The notes under the pieces were generated by a model, which saw only the letters and a program-made list of their open reading frames with translations, was not told where the DNA came from and searched no databases. The position numbers and the translations under genes are program-made. Shown here in pieces: positions 37,930 through 48,388 of a stretch of 64,000 nt of DNA. Position 1 is the first letter of the stretch; each line of letters begins with the position of its first letter. The DNA lies in NCBI RefSeq assembly GCF_019598945.1, contig NZ_CP080598.1:3472001-3536000 (forward strand), in the 5' to 3' direction. The stretch is from Sphaerospermopsis torques-reginae ITEP-024 (GTDB lineage Bacteria; Cyanobacteriota; Cyanobacteriia; Cyanobacteriales; Nostocaceae).

Positions 37930-38598
37930 CTAATCATTAATTGATAATAAACCAACAGGAGGAGTAATTTCAATCCGTTTTTTTTCCAAATCAACAACAG
38001 GAACAATTTCCATCACAAAAGGAATTAAAACAGTTTTTTCCGCCTTCTTTTCATCAAAAGCTGGATCAAATTTCACCTCTAATAAATCATGACCAGAAGG
38101 TAATAAATCTACAACAGTTCCGATTAACTCCCCAGATTCCTGCATGAAAACAGACAATCCTATCAAATCTATAACATGAAATTCCCCTTCTTCCAATTGA
38201 GGGCGATCGCTAATAGGAACAAACAACCGACAATCTCGTAAACCTTCCGCAGCAGTGCGATCGCTCACCCCCTCCAACTTAATCACATATAAATTCTTAC
38301 CTTCAACATACCGCCCCTGTAACAACTCCACCGCTTGCGGTTCACTCTCCCCAGGCCGCAACATCCAGCGAGTACCCGCCTCCTCAAACCGTTCAGGAAA
38401 ATCAGTAGAAGGATAAACCCGCACTTCCCCACCCAAACCTTGAGGAGCAACAATTTTACCAATTTCTATCCAATCATCAAGATCGGGGACTGGTGACTGG
38501 GGACTGGTGACTGGGGAAGATTTTATACTCACCTCCCCTTTACCCTTCCTTCTCTTCTCTTTCTTCTTCTTCGCTTCCTTCGTGTCTTCGTGGTTCAT
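37930..38598 (-). CDS. rimM: Ribosome maturation factor RimM, repeat-encoded N-terminus
   Basis: 222 residues. The core from about residue 40 (DDWIEIGKIVAPQGLGGEVRVYP) to the C-terminal PRC barrel (GTVVDLLPSGHDLLEV, LIPFVMEIVP) is normal RimM, which binds S19 and helps 16S processing. The first 40 residues (MNHEDTKEAKKKKEK... SSPVTSPQSPVP) are read from dispersed repeats (ACCACGAAGACACGAAGG and GACTGGTGACTGGGG). There is no other in-frame ATG upstream of the core that I could find, so this start is likely real. Gap to avtA is 31 bp. Confidence 0.9.
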   Translation of the reverse strand: MNHEDTKEAKKKKEKRRKGKGEVSIKSSPVTSPQSPVPDLDDWIEIGKIVAPQGLGGEVRVYPSTDFPERFEEAGTRWMLRPGESEPQAVELLQGRYVEGKNLYVIKLEGVSDRTAAEGLRDCRLFVPISDRPQLEEGEFHVIDLIGLSVFMQESGELIGTVVDLLPSGHDLLEVKFDPAFDEKKAEKTVLIPFVMEIVPVVDLEKKRIEITPPVGLLSIND

Positions 38599-38629
38599 TA
38601 AATCCTCTTAAATCGTATCTTCTGCCTTC

Positions 38630-39916
38630 TTACACACCAACCGCTGCACGTTGATAAACCTGTTCTGCTACCTTAGCCAAACGCTGCATACCGATAGTAA
38701 TTTCCTCATCACTACCAGTTAAACTGATACGCAGACATTGATGTTTATGTTCCCATTCCTCCTTTAAACCAGGGAAGAAACCACTACCAGGAACAACAAT
38801 CACACCGACTTTCTTTAATTCCTGGTAAAATTCCCAGTCGGTGATCGGTAAATCTTGCAGCCATAACCAGCCAAAAATCGCCCCTTCACCACGATGTAAG
38901 AACCAAGGTAAATTTTTAGGCATAGCTGCTGCTAACGTGCTTTCTAATACCTCAAACTTTTGCTGATAGAAAGGTCTAATGACATTTTCTGCAATATCCG
39001 CTAATGCACCTGATTCTATCGCTCTAGCTGCGATCGCCTGACCATACCGAGAAGAATGAATACCTGCATTAGTTTGGAAACACTCTAAAGCTTGCAGCAG
39101 TTTTTCATCACCAATCGCTACCCCCAGTCTTTCCCCTGGTAAACCTGCCTTTGATAAACTCATACAATGGATAGTATTATCACCAAACACAGGTGTCATA
39201 TCTGTAAAATTCAAAGCCGGGAAAGGTGGCGCATAAGCAGAATCTATTAAAACCGGCACATTATAAGGTGCAGCTAAAGCGGCGATTTTCTCAACCTCAT
39301 CATTAGTTAAAACGTTACCTGTAGGGTTGCAAGGACGAGAGAAAATCACACAACCAGTATTTTCATTAATAGAAAGTTGGCTAAAATCAGGACGATACTT
39401 AAAGCGATGATTCGCGCTATCAATATCTAAAGTCGGTTTATAAGCAATTAACGATTCTGGGCATAAACTCACCCCACCATAACCAGTATAATCTGGACTT
39501 AAAGGTAAAACAATTTGTTTTAAATCCCCATCATCAGTATAGCCACCGTAAGCATTAGCAGCGTAGAAATAAATAGTTTGACTACCAGCAGTAACTAAAA
39601 TATTCCGTTCTGTTAAATTTAAACCATAACGCTGGTTAAAATCCTTCACCATCACCGAAATAAACGGTGCATAACCCTGGGAAGAACCGTAACGACAAAC
39701 AACCTCACCATATTCAGAACTAGCTAACAAATCTGCGGTACAGTCACGCCATAACTGCTCAACCTCTGGTAAAATCAGGGGATTACCCGCACTCAAATTA
39801 TACAATACCTGCCCCTGATTGGCTCGGAGAGTTTCATTAATATCTTTCATAATCGCTCTTACGCCAGTTAAGTTAGACATTTGAGCGCCGATTTTAGTAA
39901 GGGCAGGTTTCATCAT
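38630..39916 (-). CDS. avtA: Valine--pyruvate aminotransferase
   Basis: 428 residues, class I PLP aminotransferase with the AvtA opening NLTGVRAIMKDI and the lysine motif SLSKAGLPGERLG. FSRPCNPTGNVL and the C-terminal CLRISLTGSDEEI fit. It makes valine from 2-oxoisovalerate. It precedes rimM on the same strand with a 31-bp gap and may be co-transcribed. Confidence 0.93.
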   Translation of the reverse strand: MMKPALTKIGAQMSNLTGVRAIMKDINETLRANQGQVLYNLSAGNPLILPEVEQLWRDCTADLLASSEYGEVVCRYGSSQGYAPFISVMVKDFNQRYGLNLTERNILVTAGSQTIYFYAANAYGGYTDDGDLKQIVLPLSPDYTGYGGVSLCPESLIAYKPTLDIDSANHRFKYRPDFSQLSINENTGCVIFSRPCNPTGNVLTNDEVEKIAALAAPYNVPVLIDSAYAPPFPALNFTDMTPVFGDNTIHCMSLSKAGLPGERLGVAIGDEKLLQALECFQTNAGIHSSRYGQAIAARAIESGALADIAENVIRPFYQQKFEVLESTLAAAMPKNLPWFLHRGEGAIFGWLWLQDLPITDWEFYQELKKVGVIVVPGSGFFPGLKEEWEHKHQCLRISLTGSDEEITIGMQRLAKVAEQVYQRAAVGV

Positions 39917-40081
39917 GTTTGTTACAAAATAAGGAAATTGTTATTGAGATTTAGATTTTAACAAAATCTGCGAATCACCGTACCCGAAAATCATTGAAAA
40001 AACATTCAAAAATAATAACCCAAGTTGCTAGTTAGGAATAGGAGTCAGGAGTCAGAAGTCAGGAGTCAGAAGTAAATAATA

Positions 40082-40115
40082 AAACCCCAGTTTGTGAGAC
40101 TGGGGGGTTTCTCTT
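40082..40115. terminator. Terminator-like hairpin in the avtA/frmA divergent gap
   Basis: AAACCCCAGT (40082) pairs with ACTGGGGGGTTT (40099-40110). Read on the minus strand it is followed by TTTATTATTT, 166 bp upstream of the avtA start, so it could end a short leader RNA. No gene ends here on either strand. Confidence 0.5.
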
Positions 40116-40164
40116 GTGATAGGTACTAATGTACTATACAAAAGAAAAATTGACAAGTGGGGAT

Positions 40165-40197
40165 AGATCCCGGACTTCTTGAAGAAGTCGGGGATCT
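40165..40197. repeat. AGATCCCCGACTTCTT hairpin repeat
   Basis: 33-bp near-perfect inverted repeat AGATCCCGGACTTCTT / AAGAAGTCGGGGATCT; same family as the terminators at 6986, 9031, 61269 and 62235. Confidence 0.8.
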
Positions 40198-40240
40198 GGG
40201 TGAGATAAACTCTAGATCAGTTAATTTAGGGGAGAAGTGA

Positions 40241-41353
<1,113 letters not shown>

Positions 41354-41405
41354 ATTTCTGGTAATGGGTAAATTATGAATCATAAATTATTGAAAGGAAA
41401 ATAGA

Positions 41406-42026
41406 ATGGAAATGGAAGACCTAAAAATTGTTTATGTCCTTACAAATCCAGCAATGCCAGGGTTAGTGAAAATCGGTTATACTGGAAAAAATGATGCTAA
41501 TACCCGCATTGGCCAACTCTATACAACAGGTGTTCCAGTTCCATTTGAGTTGGAATTTGCCTGTAAGGTCAAAAATGCTGAGGAAGTTGAAAAGGCACTT
41601 CACATTGCATTTTCTCCCTATAGAATTAATCCAAAGCGTGAGTTCTTTCAAATTGAGCCAAGTCAAGCAATTGCTATCTTACAGCTACTTCATGAAGACG
41701 CAACTAAGGAAGTTGTGCAACAGCCCAGTAATATAGATCAACAGTCAATTGCGGCTGCTCAACAAATGAAAAATCGTAGACCGAATCTAAACTTTGAAGA
41801 AATGGGAATCCCTATTGGTTCTGAACTAAAGTCAGTTCATTCCGATGATTTCGTCACTGTGGTTACTCCAAAGAAAGTTAAATTCGGTGAGGAGGAAATG
41901 TCGTTAACTGCCGCTACACGCCAAATTCTTGGGATTGGATATAGCGTTGCTCCAAATTCTCACTGGACTTATAACGGTATGCACTTGAATGAGATATACA
42001 ACGAAATTTATGGTGAAACTGAGTAA
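41406..42026 (+). CDS. GIY-YIG (T5orf172-type) nuclease-family protein
   Basis: 206 residues. The first 100 residues (YVLTNPAMPGLVKIGYTG, FELEFACKV, EKALHIAF, FQIEPSQAI) are the T5orf172/MUG113 branch of GIY-YIG nucleases. The last 70 residues (SELKSVHSDDFVTVV... GIGYSVAPNSHWTYNGMHLNEIY) resemble the RAMA-like/DUF4357 module that often follows such nucleases. Its role is unknown; similar proteins are linked to DNA modification systems or mobile elements. It sits 53 bp behind frmA. Confidence 0.8.
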   Translation: MEMEDLKIVYVLTNPAMPGLVKIGYTGKNDANTRIGQLYTTGVPVPFELEFACKVKNAEEVEKALHIAFSPYRINPKREFFQIEPSQAIAILQLLHEDATKEVVQQPSNIDQQSIAAAQQMKNRRPNLNFEEMGIPIGSELKSVHSDDFVTVVTPKKVKFGEEEMSLTAATRQILGIGYSVAPNSHWTYNGMHLNEIYNEIYGETE

Positions 42027-42145
42027 TTATTTCTAGTTATTTTGGTGTGTTACGCTATTGCTAACACACTCTACATTCTTTTCAAATATCAAACCAGACT
42101 ATCATTATAGTTAGTATAATTATTACAGTTAACCAGGTTTTGATT

Positions 42146-42643
42146 ATGCAAATCCCGAAAATTCAACCAACCGCAGCAAACCTGAAAAACAATCTCTATG
42201 AAAGTGACTTTTATCAATGGACTCAAAAACAAGCTAACCTTCTACGTCACCAACAATGGCAGGATTTAGATATATCAAACTTAATAGAGGAAATTGAATC
42301 TTTGGGTAAAAAAGAAAAACAGGAATTAAGAAACCGTCTAAGTATTTTAATCGGACATTTATTAAAATGGGAATTTCAACCAGGTAAACGCAGCCGTAGT
42401 TGGTTAGCAACAATTCGCATTCAAAGACGGGATATTATAAAATTATTACAGGAAAATCCTAGTTTAAAATCTCAACTAGAAATATTGATGAGTGAGGCTT
42501 ATGAAAATGGCAGAGATTTAGCATCAGGAGAAACTAATTTACCATTTTCAACTTTTCCAGAACAATGTAATTACAGTTTAGATGAAATTCTCAAAGATAG
42601 CTTTTTACCCGGTGAACCTGCACAAGATGATTTAATGAAATAA
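42146..42643 (+). CDS. DUF29 family protein
   Basis: 165 residues from the ATG at 42146. DFYQWTQKQANLLRHQQWQDLD, NLIEEIESLGKKEKQELRNRL and HLLKWEFQPGKRSRSW (residues about 22-85) are canonical DUF29. Function unknown. Fourth DUF29-type gene in the window. Confidence 0.85.
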   Translation: MQIPKIQPTAANLKNNLYESDFYQWTQKQANLLRHQQWQDLDISNLIEEIESLGKKEKQELRNRLSILIGHLLKWEFQPGKRSRSWLATIRIQRRDIIKLLQENPSLKSQLEILMSEAYENGRDLASGETNLPFSTFPEQCNYSLDEILKDSFLPGEPAQDDLMK

Positions 42644-42727
42644 ACTTTGTTTGGTAATTGGTAATTGGTAATTGGTAATTGGGTTAAATTATCCTTTGAA
42701 TCCTGACTCCTGACTCCTTGATATTTT

Positions 42728-43474
42728 ATGACAACAGAAAAAACAACTTTATCGAAAATAAAAATTATCTTAGTAGAACCAGCAGGAGAATTAAATGTAG
42801 GTTCAATTGCCAGAGTGATGAAAAACTTTGGTTTATCTGATTTAATATTAGTAAATCCCCAGTGCGATCGCCTATCTTTTGAAGCCTTAAAAATGGCAAT
42901 TCACGCCAAAGAAATCTTAGAAAATGCGGTTGTAGTAGACACCTTACCAGAAGCATTACAAGGATGTACCCGTGCGATCGCCACCATCGGGAGAGATTAT
43001 AACGGAGAACTACCCTTAGAAAATCCCCGTAACGCTTTCCCCTGGTTATTAGCAGAACCAGAAAAACCCACAGCATTAATATTTGGTAGAGAAGATCGGG
43101 GATTAACCAATCAAGAAATAAATTATGCCCAAAAGTTAGTATTTATCCCTACAAATCCCGAATATCCATCATTAAATTTAGCCACGGCGGTGTCAATCTG
43201 TTGTTACGAATTATCACAACTAGCGGAAAATTTTATCACACAGAAAACACCGACTACAGAAATAGCACCTTTGGATGTTGTAGAACCTTACTATCAAGAA
43301 TTAGAATCTCTACTACTTGCTATAGGTTATCTTTATCCTCACACAGCAGCCAGTCGCATGGAAAAATTCCGCCATTTATATAACCGCGCCCACCTGCAAA
43401 CCACGGAAGTTGCTATGCTCAGAGGTATTATCAAACAAGTGCAATGGGCAATTAAAAATCACAGTCAAATCTAA
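42728..43474 (+). CDS. trmJ: TrmH-family RNA 2'-O-methyltransferase, TrmJ type
   Basis: 248 residues. SPOUT methyltransferase with ILVEPAGELNVGSIARVMKNFGL, the ATIGRDYN segment and the knot motifs ALIFGREDRGLTNQEI and PSLNLATAVSICCYEL. TrmJ methylates position 32 of tRNA in the cytosol. Gene symbol is by family, not certain. It follows STRR repeats. Confidence 0.85.
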   Translation: MTTEKTTLSKIKIILVEPAGELNVGSIARVMKNFGLSDLILVNPQCDRLSFEALKMAIHAKEILENAVVVDTLPEALQGCTRAIATIGRDYNGELPLENPRNAFPWLLAEPEKPTALIFGREDRGLTNQEINYAQKLVFIPTNPEYPSLNLATAVSICCYELSQLAENFITQKTPTTEIAPLDVVEPYYQELESLLLAIGYLYPHTAASRMEKFRHLYNRAHLQTTEVAMLRGIIKQVQWAIKNHSQI

Positions 43475-43661
43475 AACTAGGGAGTATGATGGAAGTATAT
43501 TTTCAGATATCATCTTCCAAAAGGATTAATTATGACTTACACTAAACAGCAAAATGCTACTTAGTCCCAGAAGGCGATCTGAGTATCAAGGTGCATAATA
43601 TAATTAATTTTGGGTCGAATGTTGACAAACAAAACAGTCGAGCGGGTAACAAGGAGTAGCA

Positions 43662-45293
43662 GTGTCAGAATCAAGTGACAAACTAATAGCTGTCTCAAGG
43701 CGACAACCTACCCAGCGTCGTCGCCGTCCGCGTCCAGTGCAAAACCAAGATCAAAAACAAGCTCAAAGTCAAGCTCAAAGGCAACCCCAAAAGGCAAGAC
43801 AAAAAGCGGTCAAGAAGCAGCAACAGAGCGGAAACAAAGGCGAAACTGTGGCATTAACACGGCTAAATCATAATATCAGTTCTGCCAATGTTGGGACTGG
43901 GGGGCAAAGACCATCAACCAAAGTAGTCATACCGACAGCAGTAAAACCCATCCCTAAACCCAAGGAAAAAATGCCACAAGTGGTTGCGAAGCCAAAAACA
44001 TTGCGTATACAAAAGCAAGGCAGCCTGAAAATACAAAGACAACCATCGCGGAAAACGCGGTTAAAGCCAATGGCTAAAACCATATTGTATACCTTGCGGT
44101 TGTTGATTATCGGCATTGGGCTAGGTGCAATTGTTGGCACTGTTTTGTCAATTTTAGACCCTGCTAATCGCATCACCACCACTTCTGTCCCCGCATCAGG
44201 GACAAATATCACCCAATCCTCTAATAATCAAGCCTCTGCTGCTGGCTTATCTTTGTCACAAGAAATTATACCTTTAAAAACCACTGTACAAAATCTAGCT
44301 ACAGCCAACCCAAATCTAACCCCTGGGGTTTTCATGGTAGATTTAGACACAGGTGGTTATGTAGATATTAATGGTAATGCTAGTTTTTCCGCTGCCAGCA
44401 CCATCAAAATTCCGATTTTAGTAGCTTTTTTCCAAGATGTCGATGCCGGAAAAATTCGCCTCGATGAAATGCTGACAATGGAAAAAGAAATGGTTGCAGG
44501 AGGTTCTGGGGATTTGCGTACCAAACCTGTAGGTAGTAAACACACGGCGTTGGATGTAGCCACAAAAATGATGGTCATCAGTGATAACACTGCGACAAAT
44601 ATGCTCATTACCAGATTGGGAGGCCAGGAAGTATTAAATGGGCGTTTTCGCAGTTGGGGATTAACAACTACAGTTATTCGTAATATTTTACCAGATTTAG
44701 AAGGTACAAATACCACATCTCCCAGAGAATTAGCAGATTTAATTGCTAAAGTGAATCAAGGTAATTTAGTCAGTATGCGATCGCGTGATTTAATGTTAGA
44801 TATTATGCGTCGCACAGAAAGAGACACTCTCATACCTTCTGGGTTAGGAGAAGGAGCAAGAGCATATCATAAAACCGGTGATATTGGCACAATGTTAGGA
44901 GATGCAGGTTTAATTGATATTCCCACCGGTAAGCGTTACATTGCTGCTGTCATGGTACAACGTCCCCATAATGATCCTGCTGCGGAAAAACTGATCCGTT
45001 CTATCTCTAAAGCAGCTTACGAAAACTTTAGTCAAACGAATGTCACACCCCGCACTCCTACAAATAATCCACCATCAACAAGTTTTCAACCACCAGTTCA
45101 ACCAGTCCAACCAGTCCAACCAGTTCAACCAGTTCAACCAGTTCAACCAATTCAACCAATTCAACCTTTTACTCAACCTTTCATTCAACCTCAAGTAATG
45201 AATCCAATACCACCTAATGGGATGGTTAATAATGTACCAATGGGAACTTATCAAGCTCCTATAATGACTCCACAATATTATCCACCAAGATAG
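43662..45293 (+). CDS. Membrane-anchored class A beta-lactamase-like serine hydrolase
   Basis: 543 residues from GTG at 43662 after AAGGAG. The first 135 residues are highly basic and Gln-rich (RRQPTQRRRRPRP, then a QDQKQAQSQAQRQPQKARQ stretch). One membrane segment lies about 140-165, so the rest faces the periplasm. The domain has S246-x-x-K249, S307-D-N309 and K404-T-G406, the class A beta-lactamase/PBP active-site triad. The C-terminal 70 residues contain tandem PVQPVQP repeats. Such cyanobacterial proteins may be carboxypeptidases rather than true beta-lactamases. Confidence 0.88.
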   Translation: MSESSDKLIAVSRRQPTQRRRRPRPVQNQDQKQAQSQAQRQPQKARQKAVKKQQQSGNKGETVALTRLNHNISSANVGTGGQRPSTKVVIPTAVKPIPKPKEKMPQVVAKPKTLRIQKQGSLKIQRQPSRKTRLKPMAKTILYTLRLLIIGIGLGAIVGTVLSILDPANRITTTSVPASGTNITQSSNNQASAAGLSLSQEIIPLKTTVQNLATANPNLTPGVFMVDLDTGGYVDINGNASFSAASTIKIPILVAFFQDVDAGKIRLDEMLTMEKEMVAGGSGDLRTKPVGSKHTALDVATKMMVISDNTATNMLITRLGGQEVLNGRFRSWGLTTTVIRNILPDLEGTNTTSPRELADLIAKVNQGNLVSMRSRDLMLDIMRRTERDTLIPSGLGEGARAYHKTGDIGTMLGDAGLIDIPTGKRYIAAVMVQRPHNDPAAEKLIRSISKAAYENFSQTNVTPRTPTNNPPSTSFQPPVQPVQPVQPVQPVQPVQPIQPIQPFTQPFIQPQVMNPIPPNGMVNNVPMGTYQAPIMTPQYYPPR

Positions 45294-45403
45294 GAGTCAG
45301 GGGAATTTTAGATTTTAGATTTTGGATTTTGGATTTTGGATTTTAGATTAATCTATTACCCATTACCCATTACCCATTACCCATTACCAATCACCAATTA
45401 ATT

Positions 45404-45775
45404 ATGACATCTACTCTTCCATCAATTCAATTTTTTGCAGGTTTATTTGAAGAACTGAGTAACGTGAGTTTACGACGGGAAACCCGCACTGGTAAACTGA
45501 TTGTAGTTATGCAATTTGAACAATTAAAAGCTTTATCCGGTTTTAATAGTTTTACAAAACAGTCTTTAAATTCCCTATTATTAACAGATGAAGAAGGAGA
45601 AATTCGCGTTACTCCTACGGGAACAAAGTTTATTTTTGGTGGAGATGAAGGAGATGAATTAAAACGGGTAGATTGTAAATTTGAAGTAGAACGAGAAGAT
45701 CATTTTGAAAGAATCATGCGTTTTTTGCACCGTTACGCCGATGCAAACGGAATGGAATATGGGGAAAATAATTGA
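45404..45775 (+). CDS. psb28: Photosystem II assembly factor Psb28 (Psb28-2-like)
   Basis: 123 residues with FFAGLFEELSNVSLRRE, MQFEQLKALSGF, LLLTDEEGEI and the end FMRFLHRYAD-like block (RIMRFLHRYADANGM). Psb28 proteins bind assembly intermediates of photosystem II on the stromal face. The shorter form and divergent N-terminus suggest the Psb28-2 paralogue. It lies after STRR repeats and ends in ATAATTG repeats. Confidence 0.88.
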   Translation: MTSTLPSIQFFAGLFEELSNVSLRRETRTGKLIVVMQFEQLKALSGFNSFTKQSLNSLLLTDEEGEIRVTPTGTKFIFGGDEGDELKRVDCKFEVEREDHFERIMRFLHRYADANGMEYGENN

Positions 45776-45849
45776 TAATTGATAATTGATAATTGATAAT
45801 TGATAATTGGTAGATTTATTTCTGTCACCTGTCACCTGTCAACTGTCAC

Positions 45850-47043
45850 CTACAATTTCTGATATCTCATTCCGGGAAGTTGGGAGACTAAACCCATTAA
45901 TTCCAACTGTAACAAAGAACTAGAAACTAAACCCGCATCCATACCTGTTTTCTGCACAATAAAATCAAAAGGTAAAGATTCAACAGCTAAAATATCTATT
46001 ACCTTTTGTAGTTCTGGTTCTAATTTAGGAGTTTCTAATTTAGAAGTTTGTAATTTAGGAGTTTCTAATTTAGAAGTTTCTAATTTAGTTTGAGTTGGTT
46101 GAGATAAAGGAACAGAATTAAAAAGAGGAGTTTCTACATCTATTTGGGGAATAGCACCCAACATAATTAATAATTCATTTAATTGTTGATTTATTAAACC
46201 TGCACCTTGACTAATTAATTTTAAACATCCTTGAGATGGTTCATCATCAACTCTTCCCGGTAAAGCGTACACATCACGACAAAATTCATTTGCATAATTT
46301 GCAGTTATTAAAGCACCTGATTTTGCTCCCGCTTCCATCACCAATACTGCACGACTTAAACCAGCGATAATGCGATTTCTGCGAGGAAAATGAGTCCTGT
46401 TAGGTGGAGTTTTCGCGGGATATTCACTAATTACTATGCCAGATTTTAAAATTTGTTGATATAAATCTTTATTTTTATAAGGATAAATAACATCTACACC
46501 AGTTCCCATAACCGCTATAGTTCTACCTCCCGCTTTCATTGCTGCGGTATGACTTTCCGTGTCTATTCCTTCGGCCATTCCCGAAACCACAGTAAAACCA
46601 TTTTTAGCTAAAGCGGTACTAATTTGACGAGTCCATTTTATGCCATATTCTGTAGGTTTACGAGTTCCCACAATACCTACTAAGGGTTTTTTTCCTGAAT
46701 TTTCTTGTAAATCAACTTCACCACGATAATATAAAATTGGTGGAGGTGTGGGAATTTCCCTTAATAATTGCGGATATTCTGGATCTCCTGGAGTCCAAAA
46801 ATTGGGGTTTATTTGTTGATGTGAAATCAGTAATTGTTCTGGGTTTATTCTGCTTCTTTGTTGAACAACTTTTTCTAAAGTTTGAAAACCAAAACCTTCG
46901 ATTTTTCTTAATTCCGCAGGACTAGCTTTCCAAGCATTTTCTAATTGACCAAAATGCTGGTGTAATCGTTGTAATAATATGGGACCAATACCCGAAATTT
47001 GCGACCAAGCTAACCAATATTTGCGTTCTTCTCTAGTAGACAT
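45850..47043 (-). CDS. dprA: DNA-processing protein DprA
   Basis: 397 residues. N-terminal helix-hairpin-helix (SQISGIGPILLQRLHQHFG), Rossmann-like DprA core (GIVGTRKPTEYG, VVSGMAEGIDTESHTAAMKAGG, FPRRNRIIAGLS) and a C-terminal winged-helix (LPFDFIVQKTGM). DprA loads RecA on incoming single-stranded DNA during transformation. A linker near residue 320-345 is a tandem repeat of KLETPKLQTS units. Confidence 0.95.
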   Translation of the reverse strand: MSTREERKYWLAWSQISGIGPILLQRLHQHFGQLENAWKASPAELRKIEGFGFQTLEKVVQQRSRINPEQLLISHQQINPNFWTPGDPEYPQLLREIPTPPPILYYRGEVDLQENSGKKPLVGIVGTRKPTEYGIKWTRQISTALAKNGFTVVSGMAEGIDTESHTAAMKAGGRTIAVMGTGVDVIYPYKNKDLYQQILKSGIVISEYPAKTPPNRTHFPRRNRIIAGLSRAVLVMEAGAKSGALITANYANEFCRDVYALPGRVDDEPSQGCLKLISQGAGLINQQLNELLIMLGAIPQIDVETPLFNSVPLSQPTQTKLETSKLETPKLQTSKLETPKLEPELQKVIDILAVESLPFDFIVQKTGMDAGLVSSSLLQLELMGLVSQLPGMRYQKL

Positions 47044-47096
47044 TTTAAAAAATCAACCTCTGCGTCTTTGCGTCTTTGCGTGAGATATTCTGATCT

Positions 47097-47774
47097 TTAA
47101 CCCTTTGCTAATCTTTGATTTCTCAAATACTCAAAAACCGACTTATCACCAATATCTGCGGGAATATTTTGTATTGTTTTCCGCAAAGCAAAGACTAAAA
47201 AAGCAATTACCCAAATTCCTAATAAAACCTGTTCTGCTTGGGTTGATAAAATTCCTGCTAAATGTCCTAATAATAAAAGGGGAACAAGGGGAGTTAAGAT
47301 TTTAGTTTCTAACCGATTAAAACAAAATCCTTCTTTAAAGAAAATACCTGTTAAAGCAGCAAAAGTAAAACCGACACCAAATAAAGTTAGTGGTTGGTTG
47401 TAAATGGTAATGGCAAAAGGTTGATTATCCAAATGTGCGAAAATCAAAGCGGAAATACTACCAATTATCCAGAAAAGTTGTAGAATTTGGTGTAGTAATT
47501 TCATGTATATGTGAATAGTTAATAAACTCACTCCTAATGCTAAAATAAAACAAGTGTAAAGAGGGGTAATAGCTTGAATTGCTAAAGGTTTATCTGCATA
47601 AAATAAAGCTAAATTACTAGCAATTGCAAAACTAATTGCTGCTATCATTAAACTGGTACGATAGATGATCACACCGATGCGATCGCTCTTAGTAATAGTA
47701 AATTCTCCAAACTGTCCTTGATATACTTCTGCTGTAGGTTGTGGTTCTGGGGTTGATATTGATTGTGTCGTCAT
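47097..47774 (-). CDS. DUF2301 integral membrane protein
   Basis: 225 residues from the ATG at 47772-47774 (MTTQSIST); upstream TTG is less likely. After an N-terminal YQGQFGEFTI segment, five to six membrane helices follow, ending with DKSVFEYLRNQRLAKG. Cyanobacterial DUF2301 proteins have no known function. Confidence 0.85.
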   Translation of the reverse strand: MTTQSISTPEPQPTAEVYQGQFGEFTITKSDRIGVIIYRTSLMIAAISFAIASNLALFYADKPLAIQAITPLYTCFILALGVSLLTIHIYMKLLHQILQLFWIIGSISALIFAHLDNQPFAITIYNQPLTLFGVGFTFAALTGIFFKEGFCFNRLETKILTPLVPLLLLGHLAGILSTQAEQVLLGIWVIAFLVFALRKTIQNIPADIGDKSVFEYLRNQRLAKG

Positions 47775-47892
47775 ATTCAATAATAGAGGATATTTTTAAC
47801 TGACTGCTATAGCTATTCTAGTATGATATTGTGAATTTTTACAGCATGAAAAACCCCATCTTTGCATAATTTATCTTAGCCCCCCTTTTTCA

Positions 47893-47975
47893 GAGTATCT
47901 TTTAAAAGTCACTCATGGGGTATCAAAAACTTTTAGATCCCCCTAAATCCCCCTTAAAAAGGGGGACTTTAAAGA
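47893..47975. repeat. Half copy of the MITE-like element
   Basis: TTTTAAAAGTCACTCATGGGGTATC followed by GATCCCCCTAAATCCCCC and GGGGGACTTTA matches the left half of 751-911. ATCAGGAT repeats follow at 48014-48055 and the sbcD-flanking repeat at 48130-48182. Nothing coding is seen in 47775-48388. Confidence 0.7.
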
Positions 47976-48388
47976 ATTTAATCAATAGAAATTAAATAAT
48001 TAGGATGGGATTTTGTCTGAATCAGGATGTCCAGGATTAGAGGATTTACAGGATTTTAGATTCCCGACTTCTTACCATATTTAGGGGAACATCCCAATTT
48101 TGAAAAAATAACCGCAGCAACACCAAAAAATATCTTAAACTCTCTTACCTTTGTGTCCTTTGCGTCCTTTGCGGTTCAATCATATCAGTTCATTGGATCA
48201 TTTTTACCGTTAGATCAAAAAAGATTTACACATTTGGGATGCTCCCATATTTAGTAATTTCTCTCAAGAGGAAATAAAAGAAGTTAAGGATCTGTTGGCA
48301 GTGAGATTTTATCAAAATATTCCTCAAAAACCCCTTGACATTTTTCTAGTTTCGGTTATCATAATATTATAGTGGGAATCTGTGTAGC

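Noticed and set aside
43531..43655. Short frame MTYTKQQNAT with possible shifted continuation YLVPEGDLSI
   Set aside because: Too short and frame-broken to call; could be a gene trace but no family is recognised.
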